Notes: generated by a model not told the origin, from the letters alone. Shown: positions 1 through 11,604, counted from the first letter of the stretch. The stretch: 64,000 nucleotides of DNA from Euptelea pleiosperma (GCA_035048495.1 CM068551.1:10045248-10109247); one strand, 5' to 3'. Translations and numbers: made by a program.

Positions 1-1779
1 TGGGAAGAATCTTTTTGAGAGAAAGAGAAGATCACATGCTGCCATGTGGGGAAAGCATTGAAAGGGCATTTTGGGAACAAGGCACCAAAAATTTACCAAG
101 AATAGGGACGGTTATAAGAGGAATGGGTTTACAAAACAAAAAGAAAAGATTTTTTTTAAGGGAATGGAGGATTGTTGAAAATGGGGGAGAGGAGGAAGTT
201 TTGGACGGACTGGATTCCCTAAAAGAATCCTACGGTCTAAAGTGCTCTAACCCTAATCTCCTCTCTTTTCTCTTCTATTCCACCCCCACGTTTGGAAACC
301 TCTCCAAGCCGTCTGATCTTCCCCACGTCTCCTCTCTTGAGCAAAACAGCCACCACCTCCATTCTCTCATTATCGCTCCACCATTTCGCCTTCACCAGCT
401 AGCAGCCGTTGCTGCCTCCATGGAGTTGCAGGTGCAGCAGCGTGCTGCTTTTCCACCTTAACTCTCCCCATGCCTCATTCCCTCTTTCCTTCTCCATCTC
501 TTACTACCCCCCAACCAGTCCAGTCCGCCTCTCTTCCTTGCTGCTGCCGCCCATTCACCTGCTCATCCTCCACCGCCTCCTCCATCAACCGGAGTTGTAG
601 GTTTGCAACTCCGGTTCTCTCCACAGTAAACAGAAAAAAAAAGAAAAAAAAAGAGAGAAGATGAGAGAAAATAAAGAGACATCACTCACCTTGCTGCCAT
701 CACCGCCGACGACCTCCTTGGGCTGCTGCTCGTCGTCATCTAGGCGAGCTTGTTGCTGCCCACACCTGCAACCTGCTGCATCTCAACACCCTGAACCACC
801 ACTCCGGCGAGCCACCTGATTCCACTCCTCTCCCTTCCATGTTTCTGGTCTGCAACGGCATACAACCCCAAGCCATCCACGCTGCCACATGCCTCTCTCT
901 TCACTCTCCTTCTTTGACTTCTCCAAGCCATTCAAAAATAGAAAAAGAAAAAAAAAAAAAAAAAGAGAAAGGAAGAGAAGAAGAGAAGAAGAGGAGAAGA
1001 GGAACGCCTACCTGATGTTCCTCTCCACCATTCAAGCAGCTCCCCTCATCTCCATTGCTGTCGCCAACAGAGAGGAACCCAGCACTTTCTTCCACGCTCC
1101 TGGCCACGTCACAAACCAGCACCGCCTGCCCCTATCTCCCAATGGTCAAGTCGTTAAGCTCTTTACATGAAGACGATGCTGCATTAAGTTGCTGCAAGAC
1201 TTCATCGCTCCACCTTTTGCCGGCGTTTCATGGCTCGGATCTCCCCTAACTTGGGTCTTGACCATTCTTGGTAAGGTCTCATCTGCTTTCTTACTCTAAA
1301 TGGTGCTCTTCTCTCTCTACCTATCATTTTCTCTCTCTAGATTTACATTAGATGCTTTTTAGTATAGTTCTTTACAAACTTTCCAATACGTAATTTGTTT
1401 TTTTTAGGGATTGTAGTACATTTATCTTAATTAAATAAAATGGCTTCTTTTGATACAAGTTGTTCAATTTAAGTTATGCGATGAATCGTGTTCTTCATTA
1501 ATGTTGTTATTAATAAAAAATAATCTAAAAAAAAATCATGTTTTAAAATCCAGTGATCATCATTCTCACCCCTCCATCATCTTTAGTAGCATTTTCTAAC
1601 AAAAATCTATCATTTTATGTTCTTATTCTGCTAATCCGACTAATCCCGAGTGCGGATCGACATCTGACACAAGCCACTGTGCAAAATTGCTCATTCTACA
1701 GGTTAAAAGTCTCGGATAATTAAAAATGTGTTGAAGTTAGGGTTTCCATAACCAACGACGTGAAAAAATCCTACTTTCA
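1..1779 (+). mobile_element. LTR-1 copy, 3' part; 5' LTR of element A
   Basis: This is the 3' part of a long terminal repeat whose start lies before the window. It ends in CCTACTTTCA at 1779 and is followed after two bases by a tRNA-Asp-like primer-binding site, so it is the 5' LTR of element A rather than a solo LTR. The pyrimidine-rich first 1.2 kb is the copy-specific middle and contains a palindrome at 587-616. A donor-like GGTAAG lies near 1271, followed by the CT-rich stretch and the conserved tail, which includes a segment close to GCGGATCGACATCCGACAC near 1652. The small ORFs here (15-461, 889-1170 and others) are low-complexity reading frames without family resemblance. Confidence 0.85.
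587..616. repeat. AGTTGCA-type palindrome in LTR-1
   Basis: Arms AACCGGAGTTG (587-597) and CAACTCCGGTT (606-616) are perfect reverse complements around an 8-nt loop. It belongs to a set of short palindromes found only inside LTR-1 middles in this window. Confidence 0.8.
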
Positions 1780-1781
1780 AA

Positions 1782-1795
1782 TGGCATCGCTGCCG
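1782..1795 (+). promoter_or_regulatory. Primer-binding site, tRNA-Asp type (degenerate)
   Basis: TGGCATCGCTGCCG lies two bases after the LTR end. The tRNA-Asp PBS used by Athila/Tat-lineage Gypsy elements is TGGCGCCGTTGCCG; this copy differs at three positions. The counterpart in element B differs at only one. Confidence 0.75.
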
Positions 1796-3339
1796 CTCTG
1801 GTGTACGGAAGTGCGAAAAAGGACATAAAGACAAAATTGGAAAGTTGCTAAAGCAGAAAGCTGCTCAATTTGGATAGCCTGACCTTTTTGGGAAACTTTC
1901 TATTTTTGCTTTTTAGTGATTTTTAGCAGTCTTGTACATTACTATTTTTAATGCCTCGGAAGGCCGAGTACAATTTGTAATAATTTAGAAATTTTACTGC
2001 CTTCCATATAAACTACTAGATCTTGTTCTAGTGTTTTTTAGAAACCCTAGATTAAGTGAAAAATATCAAAAAAATTAAAAAATCAAAATTCAAAAAAATT
2101 AGGATTTTATATTATGCAGATTTTTTAGAAATTACCAATCAAGGATTTGCGATTTTTAGAAAGATTCCAAAATCTTGAAACTTTGCTAAATTAGGGTTTC
2201 CCCTCTTAGAAGTTTTCACTTTAGAGGAATTTCTATCTTTAGAAATCCTCTGAATTTGGAAAAGTCTGCAAAAGAAAATACCCCAAATCTAGCAGAATTT
2301 CAATTTTGGGAAATTTTCCAAAATTGTAAGGGATCTCGCAATCACTTCTTTCTTGGAAGATCTTCACAGTTCAGGAAACTTTCCAATCTAGGTATTTTTC
2401 ATCTGGGAATTCCTAAATTTTAACCCATCTCGAACTTGAAAAATAATTAAAAAACTTGCCTAAATCCAGTGCTTGTTCAGTGAACCCTAAAAAGGTAAAG
2501 ATCTTCCAAATAGAATCTCAAATACCTAGACCGTGTGATCTAACTTTTCTGCAGGAACACGATCCAGTGTGGGTAGGGAGCGAAAGCTCAAAGAGGTGGA
2601 GTCAGGCCCAAGCCCATTAGGATACCCCTCCCTATTCCACGGAGGTGACCCCGTGGCATGGCCCACGGGAGGTAAGTCTCTATCCTCGCCTTGAGTGCGA
2701 TACTGCGCAGTTGGGTGACTCATTGCCGCGTGTCTATTTACTTTTGCATACATATTATTCGACTTGCGTGGCGTGGCCGTTAATCAATCAACTCTAAGAT
2801 AGCAGACCCAGCTCCAAAATTGTAACTGGTGGAATTTCATCACCCACCTCATCATTCCAACTGATTTGATCCCAAGGCTCCATTTAATTAAAAAGAATTA
2901 AGAAGTAGAGCCCATTAGCCCGGTGTTCAAGGAAAAATCCACACAAAGCGAACCCGCTTAACATCTAATCGAAATAAGACCACGAGCGCAGGTCCCTGTT
3001 ATTTAACACACCCATAAGTCCCTGCTACTCAAGTACACTGAGCTCGACGTGGCATCTTGGACTATTCGGCGGTTAGTTGCGTGTGGAATAGGAACACGCA
3101 CCAACCCTAGCTTAACCTGAGGGAACACTCTTCTTAAACACTTGACCAATTTGGTTAGTCTGGAACGTACTTAAGATAGTCATTGTGCCGCACGTCTGTC
3201 TAGACTTCGGATTGCCTTGTTGACTAGAGTTAGTACTAAAGGATTCGCTCTAAAGAGTGTAGCCTGGTGAGAACCTCTGAGTGCAAACAGTTAGTCCGGC
3301 GGTTAATAGATAAACCAGTAGTCCGCCCACTGTCATAAT
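1796..3339 (+). other. Conserved untranslated leader of element A, part 1
   Basis: This is non-coding leader between the PBS and the solo LTR insertion. It is colinear with the inverse of 37994-39538 in element B. The first 700 bases are AT-rich; from about 2530 on it is GC-richer and better conserved between the two copies, as in a packaging or translational leader. I see no ORF with family resemblance. The leader continues at 4986-5215. Confidence 0.65.
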
Positions 3340-4985
3340 TGAAATTAAGTTTTTCCGTGTCGTTGGATCGGAAACCCTTGATTTCAACAATATTTGTAAT
3401 TTCTTCAAATTGGTTCACTTAATCTACAAATAAGCAGACTTGCATAGTGGCTCGTGTCGGATATCGTCTGCACTTGGGATTAGTTAACACAATAAGAAAC
3501 AAGAATAATCAAAAAATGCTCAAAATAAATGGAAGGGTGAGAATGGTGGAGGTTGATTTAAAATATGCTTGAGATTGTTGTTAGAACTATTAGAATGAAA
3601 AAAAAACATAAGAGAAACGATAATGAAAAACACAATAAATGAAAACAACTTAAACTTGAATTTAAAACTTATTCATTAAACTAAAAATAAATGCTTACAA
3701 TGCTTGTTCAAATGCTTTACAAAGGAAATAACATTAAACCAAATTAATCTAGAAAGCCATTAAAATATTACCCTGGAAAACATGTAAAGGTAGAGAGGAA
3801 AAGAAGATAGAGGAAGAAGGTAGGAAGGTTAGAGAGATGAATTAGAGAGAAACTTACCATTGAAGAGGTAGATGGTGCAACTTCGATTGGAAAGACCTCA
3901 ATAGGATTGATGATTGTAGCCTTTGATTGTGGCAAATGGAATGGGCAGCAAGGAGACGTTGCTGTTTGACGCTTTTCACCTCGAGGTGGAGGCATTAATG
4001 GTGAGCTCGCCGGAGTTGCTCGCCGGAGAAGAAGGGTGAAGAAGAAAAGAAAGAAAGAAGAAAGAGAGGAAGAGAAGGGGGAGGGAACCAACCCAAGAAG
4101 GAGAGATCGTAGATCTCTTATAGACTTTTTTTTTTCTTTTTGCTTGTTGTAAAAATGATGACCATTAGATCTAGAGAGATCCAATGGTTGGGAATAGGTT
4201 AGTTAGATGAGAGAGAGAGTGACTAGGATAGAGAGATATGGGGGAGAGAAGAATCGGTCAAGTGAGACCAATTCTCTCTTGTTGTTGCAAATGGGCACGA
4301 GCATGGGTAATGGACATGGGTCATGGGTCATGGGTATGGGTATGGGCATGGGTCATGGGTCATGGGTATGGGTCATGGGCTTAGGTCATGGGCCTATGTC
4401 ATGGGCAAGATAGATAGGTAAAGAGAGAAATAGGACAGAGGTGAGAGAAAAATATAAAAATAAAAGCATTGGAGGGTCTTGAACCCTGGTCTTCTTTATT
4501 CTCTCTCGTCTGCTCCACCAATAAGTCAAACTTATCCTTTGATGTCAATTTGTGTGGCCTTTAACACCTAAGTCCTTCTCTTGGTCTCCAGCTATTCTCT
4601 CTCTTAGTCCTTGTTCCGGCTCTACGATCCTCTAGCTTTGCCCGTATATGTCTTTTATCTTTTTATCCTAGCCTGTTGGCTCTTTAAGCTTTGATAGAAG
4701 TCTTCTGTGGTTGATCGTGGGCCCGCTAGTCCTCGAGAATCGCCCGATAGGGTCTCCTACAAGTGAAAAAGCGAGTAATGAGATTCAACTAAAACACCTT
4801 GACACTGGACTATCCGAAATGCGTATATTTCATGCAAATAGTCTATTTTCGTCTAAAAAATGCGTTCTTCACAATGGAAGAAACTCTTATATGGAAAAGT
4901 CGACAAAAAGACAAGTTTTACGTAGGAGAATGCGACATCGCTATAAGGATAATGGCTTAAAATAAGCACTTTTGAGCGAATATCA
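3340..4985 (-). mobile_element. Solo LTR-1 (minus) in element A, TSD ataat
   Basis: This is a 1646-bp LTR-1 in reverse orientation, from TGAAATTAAG to GCGAATATCA. It is flanked by the direct duplication ataat at 3335-3339 and 4986-4990. Element B carries the uninterrupted sequence at 37989-37993, so the insertion and its duplication are confirmed by an empty site. It is the shortest solo LTR here because its middle is small. A donor-like ACTTACC (GGTAAGT on the element strand) lies near 3852, and a tRNA-like block lies near 4471-4535. Confidence 0.95.
4284..4406. repeat. ATGGGT/CATGGG minisatellite
   Basis: This is an imperfect hexanucleotide tandem repeat based on ATGGGT and CATGGG inside the solo LTR. 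Its translation is a meaningless Gly/His/Met/Trp-rich string. Confidence 0.85.
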
Positions 4986-5215
4986 ATAATCTACTCTAGC
5001 CCCAAAACTAATAATATAATTTTTAAAATATATCCTAATTGCTTAGAATAGGATTATCTGTGCTTGGTGTGCATCATATAGGATAGTGTTCCCCTCTGGT
5101 AACTTTTTGCCGAGTCTTGGGCTTGCTTTTTCAAGCCGCAGGCCCGTTGGACTTGTCATATACTTTGACTGATTCGATCTGAGAGTCTCTTTACCACACC
5201 CCTATATCACTTCTG
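4986..5215 (+). other. Conserved untranslated leader of element A, part 2
   Basis: This is the continuation of the element A leader after the solo LTR insertion, ending at the ATG of the gag-like ORF. It matches the inverse of 37767-37988 in element B. No coding potential is seen. Confidence 0.65.
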
Positions 5216-6969
5216 ATGGCAGATGAACGGCTTCTATATGAGACCTACTACAGTTTCTGTGAGAATCCAGGTGATCACATTCAACAATGGTATGACAATT
5301 CTACATATCATCATGACACTCCAGTTTTCCACACTTCTACGGGGTATGACAATCACCGAGATCTGGAGTACAAATCTGTACTCCAAGAGCTTAAAAATTC
5401 TGTCTCTGCCCTTCGTGCTGCGGTCCAGCAACTTGTGCACAATTCTCAATCTGTAGGATATTACCCTCCTATCCAAGAAGAGTTATGTACTTTTTGTTCA
5501 TTTCAATCTCCGATGCAGACCTCCTATGATAACACTTATTATCCGAATACTGGGAGTCACCCTCACTTTGGTTGGGAACCATCTGCTCTCCGCAGCAATT
5601 GCCGCAAGATAATTATCCTTCTGGGTTTCATCAACCCAATAGAGAGTATGATTGGCAATACTCACAGTCACAGTACCCGTCATATCCACAGAATGACTAT
5701 TCTGACCAACAGTGGGCCCCTCAGGATTTCCAGAGTCAGCAGCTAGTCCAAGACTCCACATTGCCTTACAACTTTCATACCCAGTTGGACTACAATCAAG
5801 AGTTGGCACCTCAGCTCCCCTTGGCTGAACCGCCTCAATGAGCTACTAAACCTAGTCTAGAGGATCTTCTCTCTCAATACATAACCCAGCTAGAGCGACA
5901 ACAACAGCAATCCATGGAGAGCTTTGAACACCGTCTAGGTCAGTTAGAATCTGAGAGCAAGGAAATCCACTTCCCTAGCCAACCGATAGCCTATCCTTAG
6001 GAGACTAACATGACCATTGTCTCTGATGAGGAGCCGCACAATTGGACCCAGTACCAGCATTGCGAGGAAGAAATAGAAGTTGTACCCACCCCTAGATCGA
6101 GCCAGACTATTGAGGATCCAGTGTATCCATCTTCGGTGCCTTTAAAAGCACCAAATCCTGAACCTACCTCAGAGCAACCTATTTCTCACTCTACCTCTGC
6201 TGCTTCTAACCTGAACCCTAAAGATAATCTTCATGACACTGAGCTTTGTCTCGATCGTAGGATCCCAACTATTCTAGATCTACCATTCCTCCCCACCTCC
6301 CTTGAATTGTGCACCATGAGTGATGAACCCGTGTCTCCATCTATGGTGCCCTTACAGGCAGCCACTTCTGAATCGAGCACAGAGATACCCATGTCCAACT
6401 CTATCTCTGATGATTCTACCTCTGCACTGGAGGCTGACATTCCTGCCGTTGAGCCGTGTCTAGAAAATGGGACTCCAGCTGTCCTAGACCTACCATTCCC
6501 CACCGAGGACGAACACATTGAGTGTAGGGATTGGAACACCCCTCTCACATTAGGAAACCTTGAGGAAGAGGTCCACAGTTTTCACTCGCTACCTTACGTC
6601 GATATTGTCAATGACCCATGTGCCATTGAGAGTCTAATTCAGGGCTCTCCCGAGGAAAAACTCTCCTAGTGTCAAGAACACTTTGCGCCTGACTTCATTT
6701 CGGAGTCAGACAATTATACTTTTACTGATCTGCAGGAGTCTGCTCCATTCAGATACCTTCCCGCTAAACTCCATGAGTTCGCGGCTTCGCTAACTACGGC
6801 TAGAGAACACCCTTCTACCCTCCTATTCATTCTCACTGAGCAAATTCAATCCCTCCCCATTGCACTCAATGCTCTTTCACGTCTGCTCAGAGCACTTACT
6901 GTCCTTCTCTTAGTCTACACTGAGAAAGACCTGTTCTACTTAGGTATACCTAGACAAGGGATAGGATAG
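5216..6969 (+). pseudogene. Gag-like ORF of element A, broken
   Basis: The reading frame starts with ATG at 5216, switches frame near 5590, and is then interrupted by stops at about 5839, 5998 and 6667 before a final stop near 6969. The parts in order are a Tyr-rich N-terminus, a segment with SYDNTYYPNTGSHPHFGWE resembling the Tyr/Asn/Pro/Gly region of Athila/Tat Gag C-termini, a Gln-rich stretch, a predicted coiled coil (LERQQQQSMESFEHR), and a long acidic Pro/Ser-rich part with an internal duplication around CLDRRIPTILDLPF and CLENGTPAVLDLPF. A Leu-rich C-terminal segment follows. The same order is found in element B. There is no zinc knuckle or enzyme domain. The Gag assignment is inferred; it could be an extra ORF of unknown role. 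Confidence 0.65.
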
Positions 6970-7443
6970 TAATTTTTGCTCCACCTTAGGTGTCAGGCAG
7001 ACTGCAGATTCACTCAGTCTCCATGAGTTTTAACCTGGTTGGTGGTACTTGATATACCCCCATCATGTCTGGCTGAAGACGTAAAACTTAACGCTTTCGA
7101 AAGGCAATTCCGGTATTCCTAGAGTACATGAGTCTCATGCATTTGTTATTAACTGTTATATCATTGGAAATGCAGGTACATTCATTCTTCCGATCATCAG
7201 GTACTACACAATGTCGAGTTTCTACCGACTTGGTAACATCCTCCCTGAACCTTTGCATTATCATCATCGATTTTTCATCATTTTATGTCCCTGTCATGAG
7301 CACCGAGGACGGTGCTGTATTTTGGTTGGGGGTGGGTATTTACCAAAACTCATGTCTTCATTTTGATAAAAAAAAAAAAATCTTGTTTTTTGGGTGGTTT
7401 CCGATGTTTTTCGATGTTTTTTAGAATTTAAAAATGTGTCAAA
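6970..7443 (+). other. Element A 3' non-coding region shared with element B
   Basis: This is conserved sequence after the gag-like ORF, inverted at 35558-36028 in element B. It includes a G-rich stretch (TTGGGGGTGGG) and an A-run. Short ORFs here are present in both elements but show no recognisable domain. Confidence 0.6.
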
Positions 7444-7634
7444 GGTTAGCTATAGATATTAGTACTTTTTTTAGGATTGATTTTAGCCGTTGGATTCAAG
7501 CATGTTTTTTTTTTGGCACAATGGTTAGAAATCATCAATGAAACTGATTTTGAGTGTGTTAATCTACTAATAGGTGGACTGAACATCCATAAGACAGTTA
7601 GTCCAAAAAATAATCTATATAGGGCCACTAGAGT
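7444..7634 (+). repeat. Dispersed repeat, copy 1
   Basis: About 190 bp resemble 11560-11785 in the same orientation, including shared TTAGTACTTTTT and CCACCAATAGGTGG-like segments. It is non-coding. Its continuation after the MITE is seen from 7796. Confidence 0.55.
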
Positions 7635-7795
7635 CGGACAAATCTAGTATGCAACAAACATTGTTAGTATTGTTGGACGTCCCTTGAAAAATGTGTTATT
7701 TCAACGTTTTCAAAAAGAATATTTTATAAATTAAAAACACATTTTTCAAGGAGCATTCAATGGTGGATACAATGTTTGCATACTAGATTTGTCCC
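7635..7795. mobile_element. MITE with long TIRs, 8-9 bp TSD
   Basis: This 161-bp element has inverted termini: CGGACAAATCTAGTATGC at the left, and the complement GGGACAAATCTAGTATGC at the right. The similarity between arms extends about 65 bp to TTGAAAAATGTGTT. It is flanked by actagagt at 7627-7634 and 7796-7803 (9 bp, cactagagt, if the element ends one base earlier). TSD length fits hAT or Mutator-type MITEs; the termini do not decide between them. Confidence 0.88.
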
Positions 7796-7803
7796 ACTAG
7801 AGT

Positions 7804-8215
7804 CTTCTGCATCGATTGCATCAGGAGTCCTCTTTATCTAAAATTCTTCCATAGTTTTTTTTATCATCACGAACAGTTGTTAAATAAAAAATTTCTATTA
7901 TATGGTTAATTTTTTTTTTTATCCTTTTGTTATCTTTCGAAACCCTTTTATGGATTTGTTTGTCCATATATATACTTGCAATGGCTAAAGTTTCAGCCCC
8001 ATCAAGCCATTCTTTACCAAGATCTAGCTCTTCAAATGCAGCTAGTTATATTGGACTATTTTCATGTATTGATTTTTAATTAATGACAAATCTGAATTGT
8101 ATTCGAAACATTTTACATACAGTATTTTTGCTGCATCAGAATTACTAACTAGGCTCCTTACTAAGGAATAAAAAGCTAGACTGGGCCATTGACCCAGTGA
8201 ATCAGATACTCCACT
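7804..8215. other. AT-rich intergenic sequence
   Basis: The sequence is AT-rich with several T-runs. I see no ORF, RNA gene or repeat boundary that can be supported. Confidence 0.5.
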
Positions 8216-8347
8216 GGATTGCAAATCACACAAACACAAGCCAATAAGTTCTGGGCACATACCCAAGTGCTTTTCGCAATGTATCCATGTGCTTTGAGGT
8301 GTACATGCCCAGAATTGATTGGCTTGTGATTGTGTGATTTGCAATCC
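8216..8347. repeat. Foldback element, about 50-bp arms
   Basis: Left arm GGATTGCAAATCACACAA onward (8216-8268) pairs with the right arm ending TTGTGTGATTTGCAATCC-like at 8292-8347 with few mismatches, leaving a loop of about 25 nt. Both arms contain ACAAGCCAAT and TTCTGGGCA. No clear TSD was found. It may be a small MITE or a hairpin RNA source. Confidence 0.75.
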
Positions 8348-9023
8348 GTTGTGACAGAAGTTTTACTCATACATTTTTGGGAAAATTACTTGTAGGGCTG
8401 TAACCTTGCAATTACGGTCCTAAATACCATACACCTTAGCATTTAAACTTAAAAAGTGTAGTTTTTTCATAAGTTAGTGGTTTCTAATAGTTGGATTGCA
8501 TTCTTTTTCATGACTTTCAAGTATTATATTTGGGGTATTCACACCCAAAATCAGCCTGATTTTTCTATATAGGTCCAACTAGGTATGGGACAAACATCCA
8601 TATGATCAACATTATCTAATATTGCGCCACATGGCTCATACTATGTTCCATCATCAACGTATTTGATGGACATCTATCATCAAAGATTATTGGGGCTGTA
8701 TATGAGTCATGTCTGATATTGACCAATGGCCAAACATATGTTTTGCCCATCCCTAAATGGATCTACAAGCCAAAAATTAGTTTGATTGGTGAATTCTATC
8801 TATTGGATTTGAGTCATCTTCTGATTTTAGCTGTGAGATTCAATCATTATTTGGAGTACTCATATCTAACATAAGTATTTAAGATGGAAATTAATATCTA
8901 AAATAATAATACGTAGCAACTTTTCTTGCCTTGGAGCTTCAAAAGTAGTCCACATATTGATCCATCACTATCACTTAGGTGATGGAAGGCCCTTAGCCTA
9001 GGTGAGAGAAGGCCCCATCCCAC
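8348..9023. other. Non-coding flank before solo LTR
   Basis: No coding exon is recognisable. A weak inverted pair (GGGACAAACAT at 8587, ATGTTTTGCCC near 8738) is present but lacks a TSD. The last bases (cccac, 9019-9023) are the duplicated target of the following LTR. Confidence 0.5.
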
Positions 9024-9473
9024 TGATATTCACTTAAAAGTGCGTATTTTTCACTGTTATCTTTTAAGCGTTATCACACTCTCCTACGTAAAACTGCTCT
9101 AATTATCCACTTTTCTACATACGAGTCTCTTTCATTGCGTAGAACACACTTTTATGGACGAAATGGTATATTTGCATGCATTAAATGTATTTCTGGAAGT
9201 CTAGATATGAAGACGTTTTGATCAAGTCTCATTACGTGCTCTTCTCTTGCAGGAAACTCGATCGGGCTATTCTCGAGACTTGCGGGCCCACGATCAACCA
9301 CAGAAGCCTAATATCAAAGCTTAAAGAGCCAATATGCTATGACTAGAAGATATAGGCCAAGTATGGGTCAAGTCAGAGGATCACTGAGCTGGTCCAAAGA
9401 ACCAAGAGAGATGGAGCGCCGATGACCAAGAGACGGACCAAAGCAGTCGAAGCCACATGAAATAAGAAGAAAA

Positions 9474-9546
9474 TGATAATCTACTTTGCTAGAGAAGCCC
9501 GAGAAGAGAACGTATTGAAAACCAGGGTTCCAGACCCTCCGCCAGC
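9474..9546 (+). other. tRNA-like segment in LTR-1
   Basis: The B-box-like GGGTTCCAGACCC (9524-9536) follows a degenerate A-box region (TTTGCTAGAGAAGC). It is homologous to better preserved copies near 62286 and 43508. It is not a functional tRNA gene. Confidence 0.55.
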
Positions 9547-10203
9547 AGTTATCTCTATAGTCTGTAGAGTTTTCTCTCTCATCTCTCCTATTTCTCTCTC
9601 ATCTCTCTTCATCTCCTTTATACATCACCACCTGATCCTCAGATCTACTGACCTAACCTCAGAACACCTGTCCGTTGGCTCTGTCTCATCTACCTTAGCT
9701 TTCTGACCGTTAGATCTTCTACAGGACCGTTGGATCTCTCTAGATCTGTCGGTCTACCTATCTGGGTCCCAATCCAGTCACCATCTATCCGATCATCATC
9801 AAATTGTCTGTCACATCATCAATCCATGTGGGCCAGTAGCCGAGCCCATCATCATCGACCCGTGGCCTAGCCATTTAGTGGACCCCGAGATTTTAAAATG
9901 CTTTAAATCAATATTTAAAAATAAAAATAGGGGGGGTCCACTAAATGGGGAAAATCCCCCCAAAGAAAAGAAGTTTTCTTTTATAAAAAAAAAAAATTAT
10001 TTTTTTATTTCAAAAAAATCCCATTTTCCATTAAAGGAAAGTGGGAGGTTTTTAAAGGGAAGGAGAGGGGTTCGTTTGAACCCTAATCCCTCTCCCATCT
10101 TTTGATTTTTTTCCCCTAAAACCTCTTGCCCCTTCTCTTCTTTTTTGGCCGTTTTCCTCTTCTTCTCCACCTTCTTCTTCATCTTCTTCACCACGTCATT
10201 GCT

Positions 10204-10224
10204 GGAGTTGCAAGCTGCAACTCC
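10204..10224. repeat. AGTTGCA-type palindrome in LTR-1
   Basis: GGAGTTGCA (10204-10212) and TGCAACTCC (10216-10224) form a hairpin with a 3-nt loop. Confidence 0.75.
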
Positions 10225-11444
10225 GACCGATTAAGAGCTCCACCACCACTGTTTCTTGCTATTTTTGAGCCGCTCTCCTCTCCAACGCCCTCATTCGTTT
10301 GTTGGTTGCTGCCTACAACAGCCCCCCCAACGTGCAGCATCACCATGAAAACGGTCCGAACTTGCAGCCTTGCAAGTTGCATCTCGAACTCTGGTCGGAA
10401 CACTCCGGCCAACAACCTGTGCTCCTCTTGTGCTCCATTCCACTACCGCCTTCGCCTCCTTGTTCTTCTTCCTCGCTGTCGGACAGCAGCTCAACACAAT
10501 CGTGGTGTTCTCCGCTTGCTCCCCCAACCGGTCTGCACCTCCTTAGCGATCGTTCCTCTGTGCACCGCCTGAACCAGCACTGTCACACTGCCCAACAGTG
10601 GAGATCTGCATCTCCACCGAACCTCCACCTTGCCGGACTGAATGCCGCTGCAACAATCACCATTCTTCCAGCAAACCACTCCACCATTAGCACCGTCAGC
10701 AGCAACCCTCTCCATGGCGATCTTCCCTGGTAACTCAAGGCAGTGAGCTTGCACCCCATCATCGTCTTTGATCGACTCTCTCAAGGCCGATCTCTTCCAT
10801 GGTTTAACTCCTTCACCCATGGCCGACTCTCCGTGGATCGATGCATGCATACCATTTTTGCCCTTATTCATTGGTCGAATCCTCATCCTTGGGCCAAACC
10901 ACTTGGCCTCTAATCATGGCTGATCTTCCCGGTGAGTCACAGAGAGGTAATCTCTTTCTTTTCACTCTTTCTCTCTCTAGTTATCTCTAAACTCTCTTTC
11001 TCTCTCTAGAGTAGGCTTTAGTTCATTGGAATTTCTATTGTTTTGTTTAAAGTTTTATTTCAAGGCATTGTAATACGTTTTTGATTAATGGATAAATCTT
11101 AGTCATTTGCATATTTTATTTTCTTATTTTTTTGTTGGTAATGTTATTATTAGTTGTTTGCTATAATCCCCTCAAATGAATGTTCAAGATCAATATTTAA
11201 TCACCATTCTCACCCCACCATCATTTGCATCGATTTCTATGAAAAAATCTGTCATTTCATGTTCTTATTTGCGCTAATCCCTAACTCCAAGTGCAGATCG
11301 ACATCCGACACTGTCCACTGTATAAACTTAAATATTTTGCAGAAATAAACAGTGAACTAGAAGGATCAAATTAAAAATGTGTTGAAACCAGGGTTTCCGA
11401 TTCGACGACACAGAAAAACCCTACTTTCACCCACTAACCACATG

Positions 11445-11604
11445 GATGTTTAGCCCACCCCTTGCTGTACATACAAACCAAATATTAACCTAATTGGTTA
11501 TCTCTAGCCATAGATTTTAGTATTGATGTTTAGCCCACCCCCTTGTTGGACATACAAACCAAAAATCAACCTGATTGGTTATCTCTAGCCATAGATTTTA
11601 GTAC
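11445..11604. repeat. Tandem duplication, 80-bp period
   Basis: Two adjacent copies start at GATGTTTAGCCCACCC (11445 and 11525) and share CTCTAGCCATAGATTTTAGT. The second leads into the dispersed repeat also seen at 7444-7634. Confidence 0.8.

Larger units (their letters stand above)
1780..7443 (+). mobile_element. Element A internal region, non-autonomous Athila/Tat-like Gypsy
   Basis: This is the internal region of a Gypsy-type retrotransposon in plus orientation: PBS, long leader, gag-like ORF and 3' non-coding part. The same sequence occurs inverted at 35558-39554 in element B, which fixes the boundaries. Shared sequence stops after GTGTCAAA near 7443; no 3' LTR follows, so the 3' end of element A is missing. 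A solo LTR-1 is inserted at 3340-4985. No protease, reverse transcriptase, RNase H or integrase is visible. The 3' part contains the GTTGGGGGTGGG stretch (near 7324) that typically follows the ORF in Athila/Tat-type elements. Confidence 0.8.
9024..11429 (+). mobile_element. Solo LTR-1 (plus), TSD cccac
   Basis: This is a 2406-bp LTR-1 from TGATATTCACTTAAAAGTGC to CCTACTTTCA, flanked by cccac at 9019-9023 and 11430-11434. Modules in order: the conserved head with TACGTA-type motifs; a tRNA-like block with GGGTTCCAGACCC at 9524-9536; the GGTCCACTAAATGG region near 9934; a pyrimidine-rich copy-specific middle with a palindrome at 10204-10224; a donor-like GGTGAGTC/GGTAAT pair near 10932-10951; and the CT-rich tail. 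The small ORFs inside are not genes. Confidence 0.95.

Noticed and set aside
4207..4413. ORF with Gly/His/Ser/Trp/Met repeats
   Set aside because: Translation of an ATGGGT/CATGGG minisatellite.
5234..5809. Minus-strand ORFs opposite the element A gag-like ORF
   Set aside because: Shadows of the plus-strand frame, which is the one conserved in element B.
8042..8370. Minus-strand ORFs over the foldback
   Set aside because: Created by the inverted repeat; no family resemblance.
8587..8748. MITE with GGGACAAACAT / ATGTTTTGCCC ends
   Set aside because: Only about 14 bp of imperfect terminal similarity and no TSD.
10126..10886. Overlapping ORFs on both strands
   Set aside because: Open frames on both strands of a GC-richer LTR middle; composition bias explains them.
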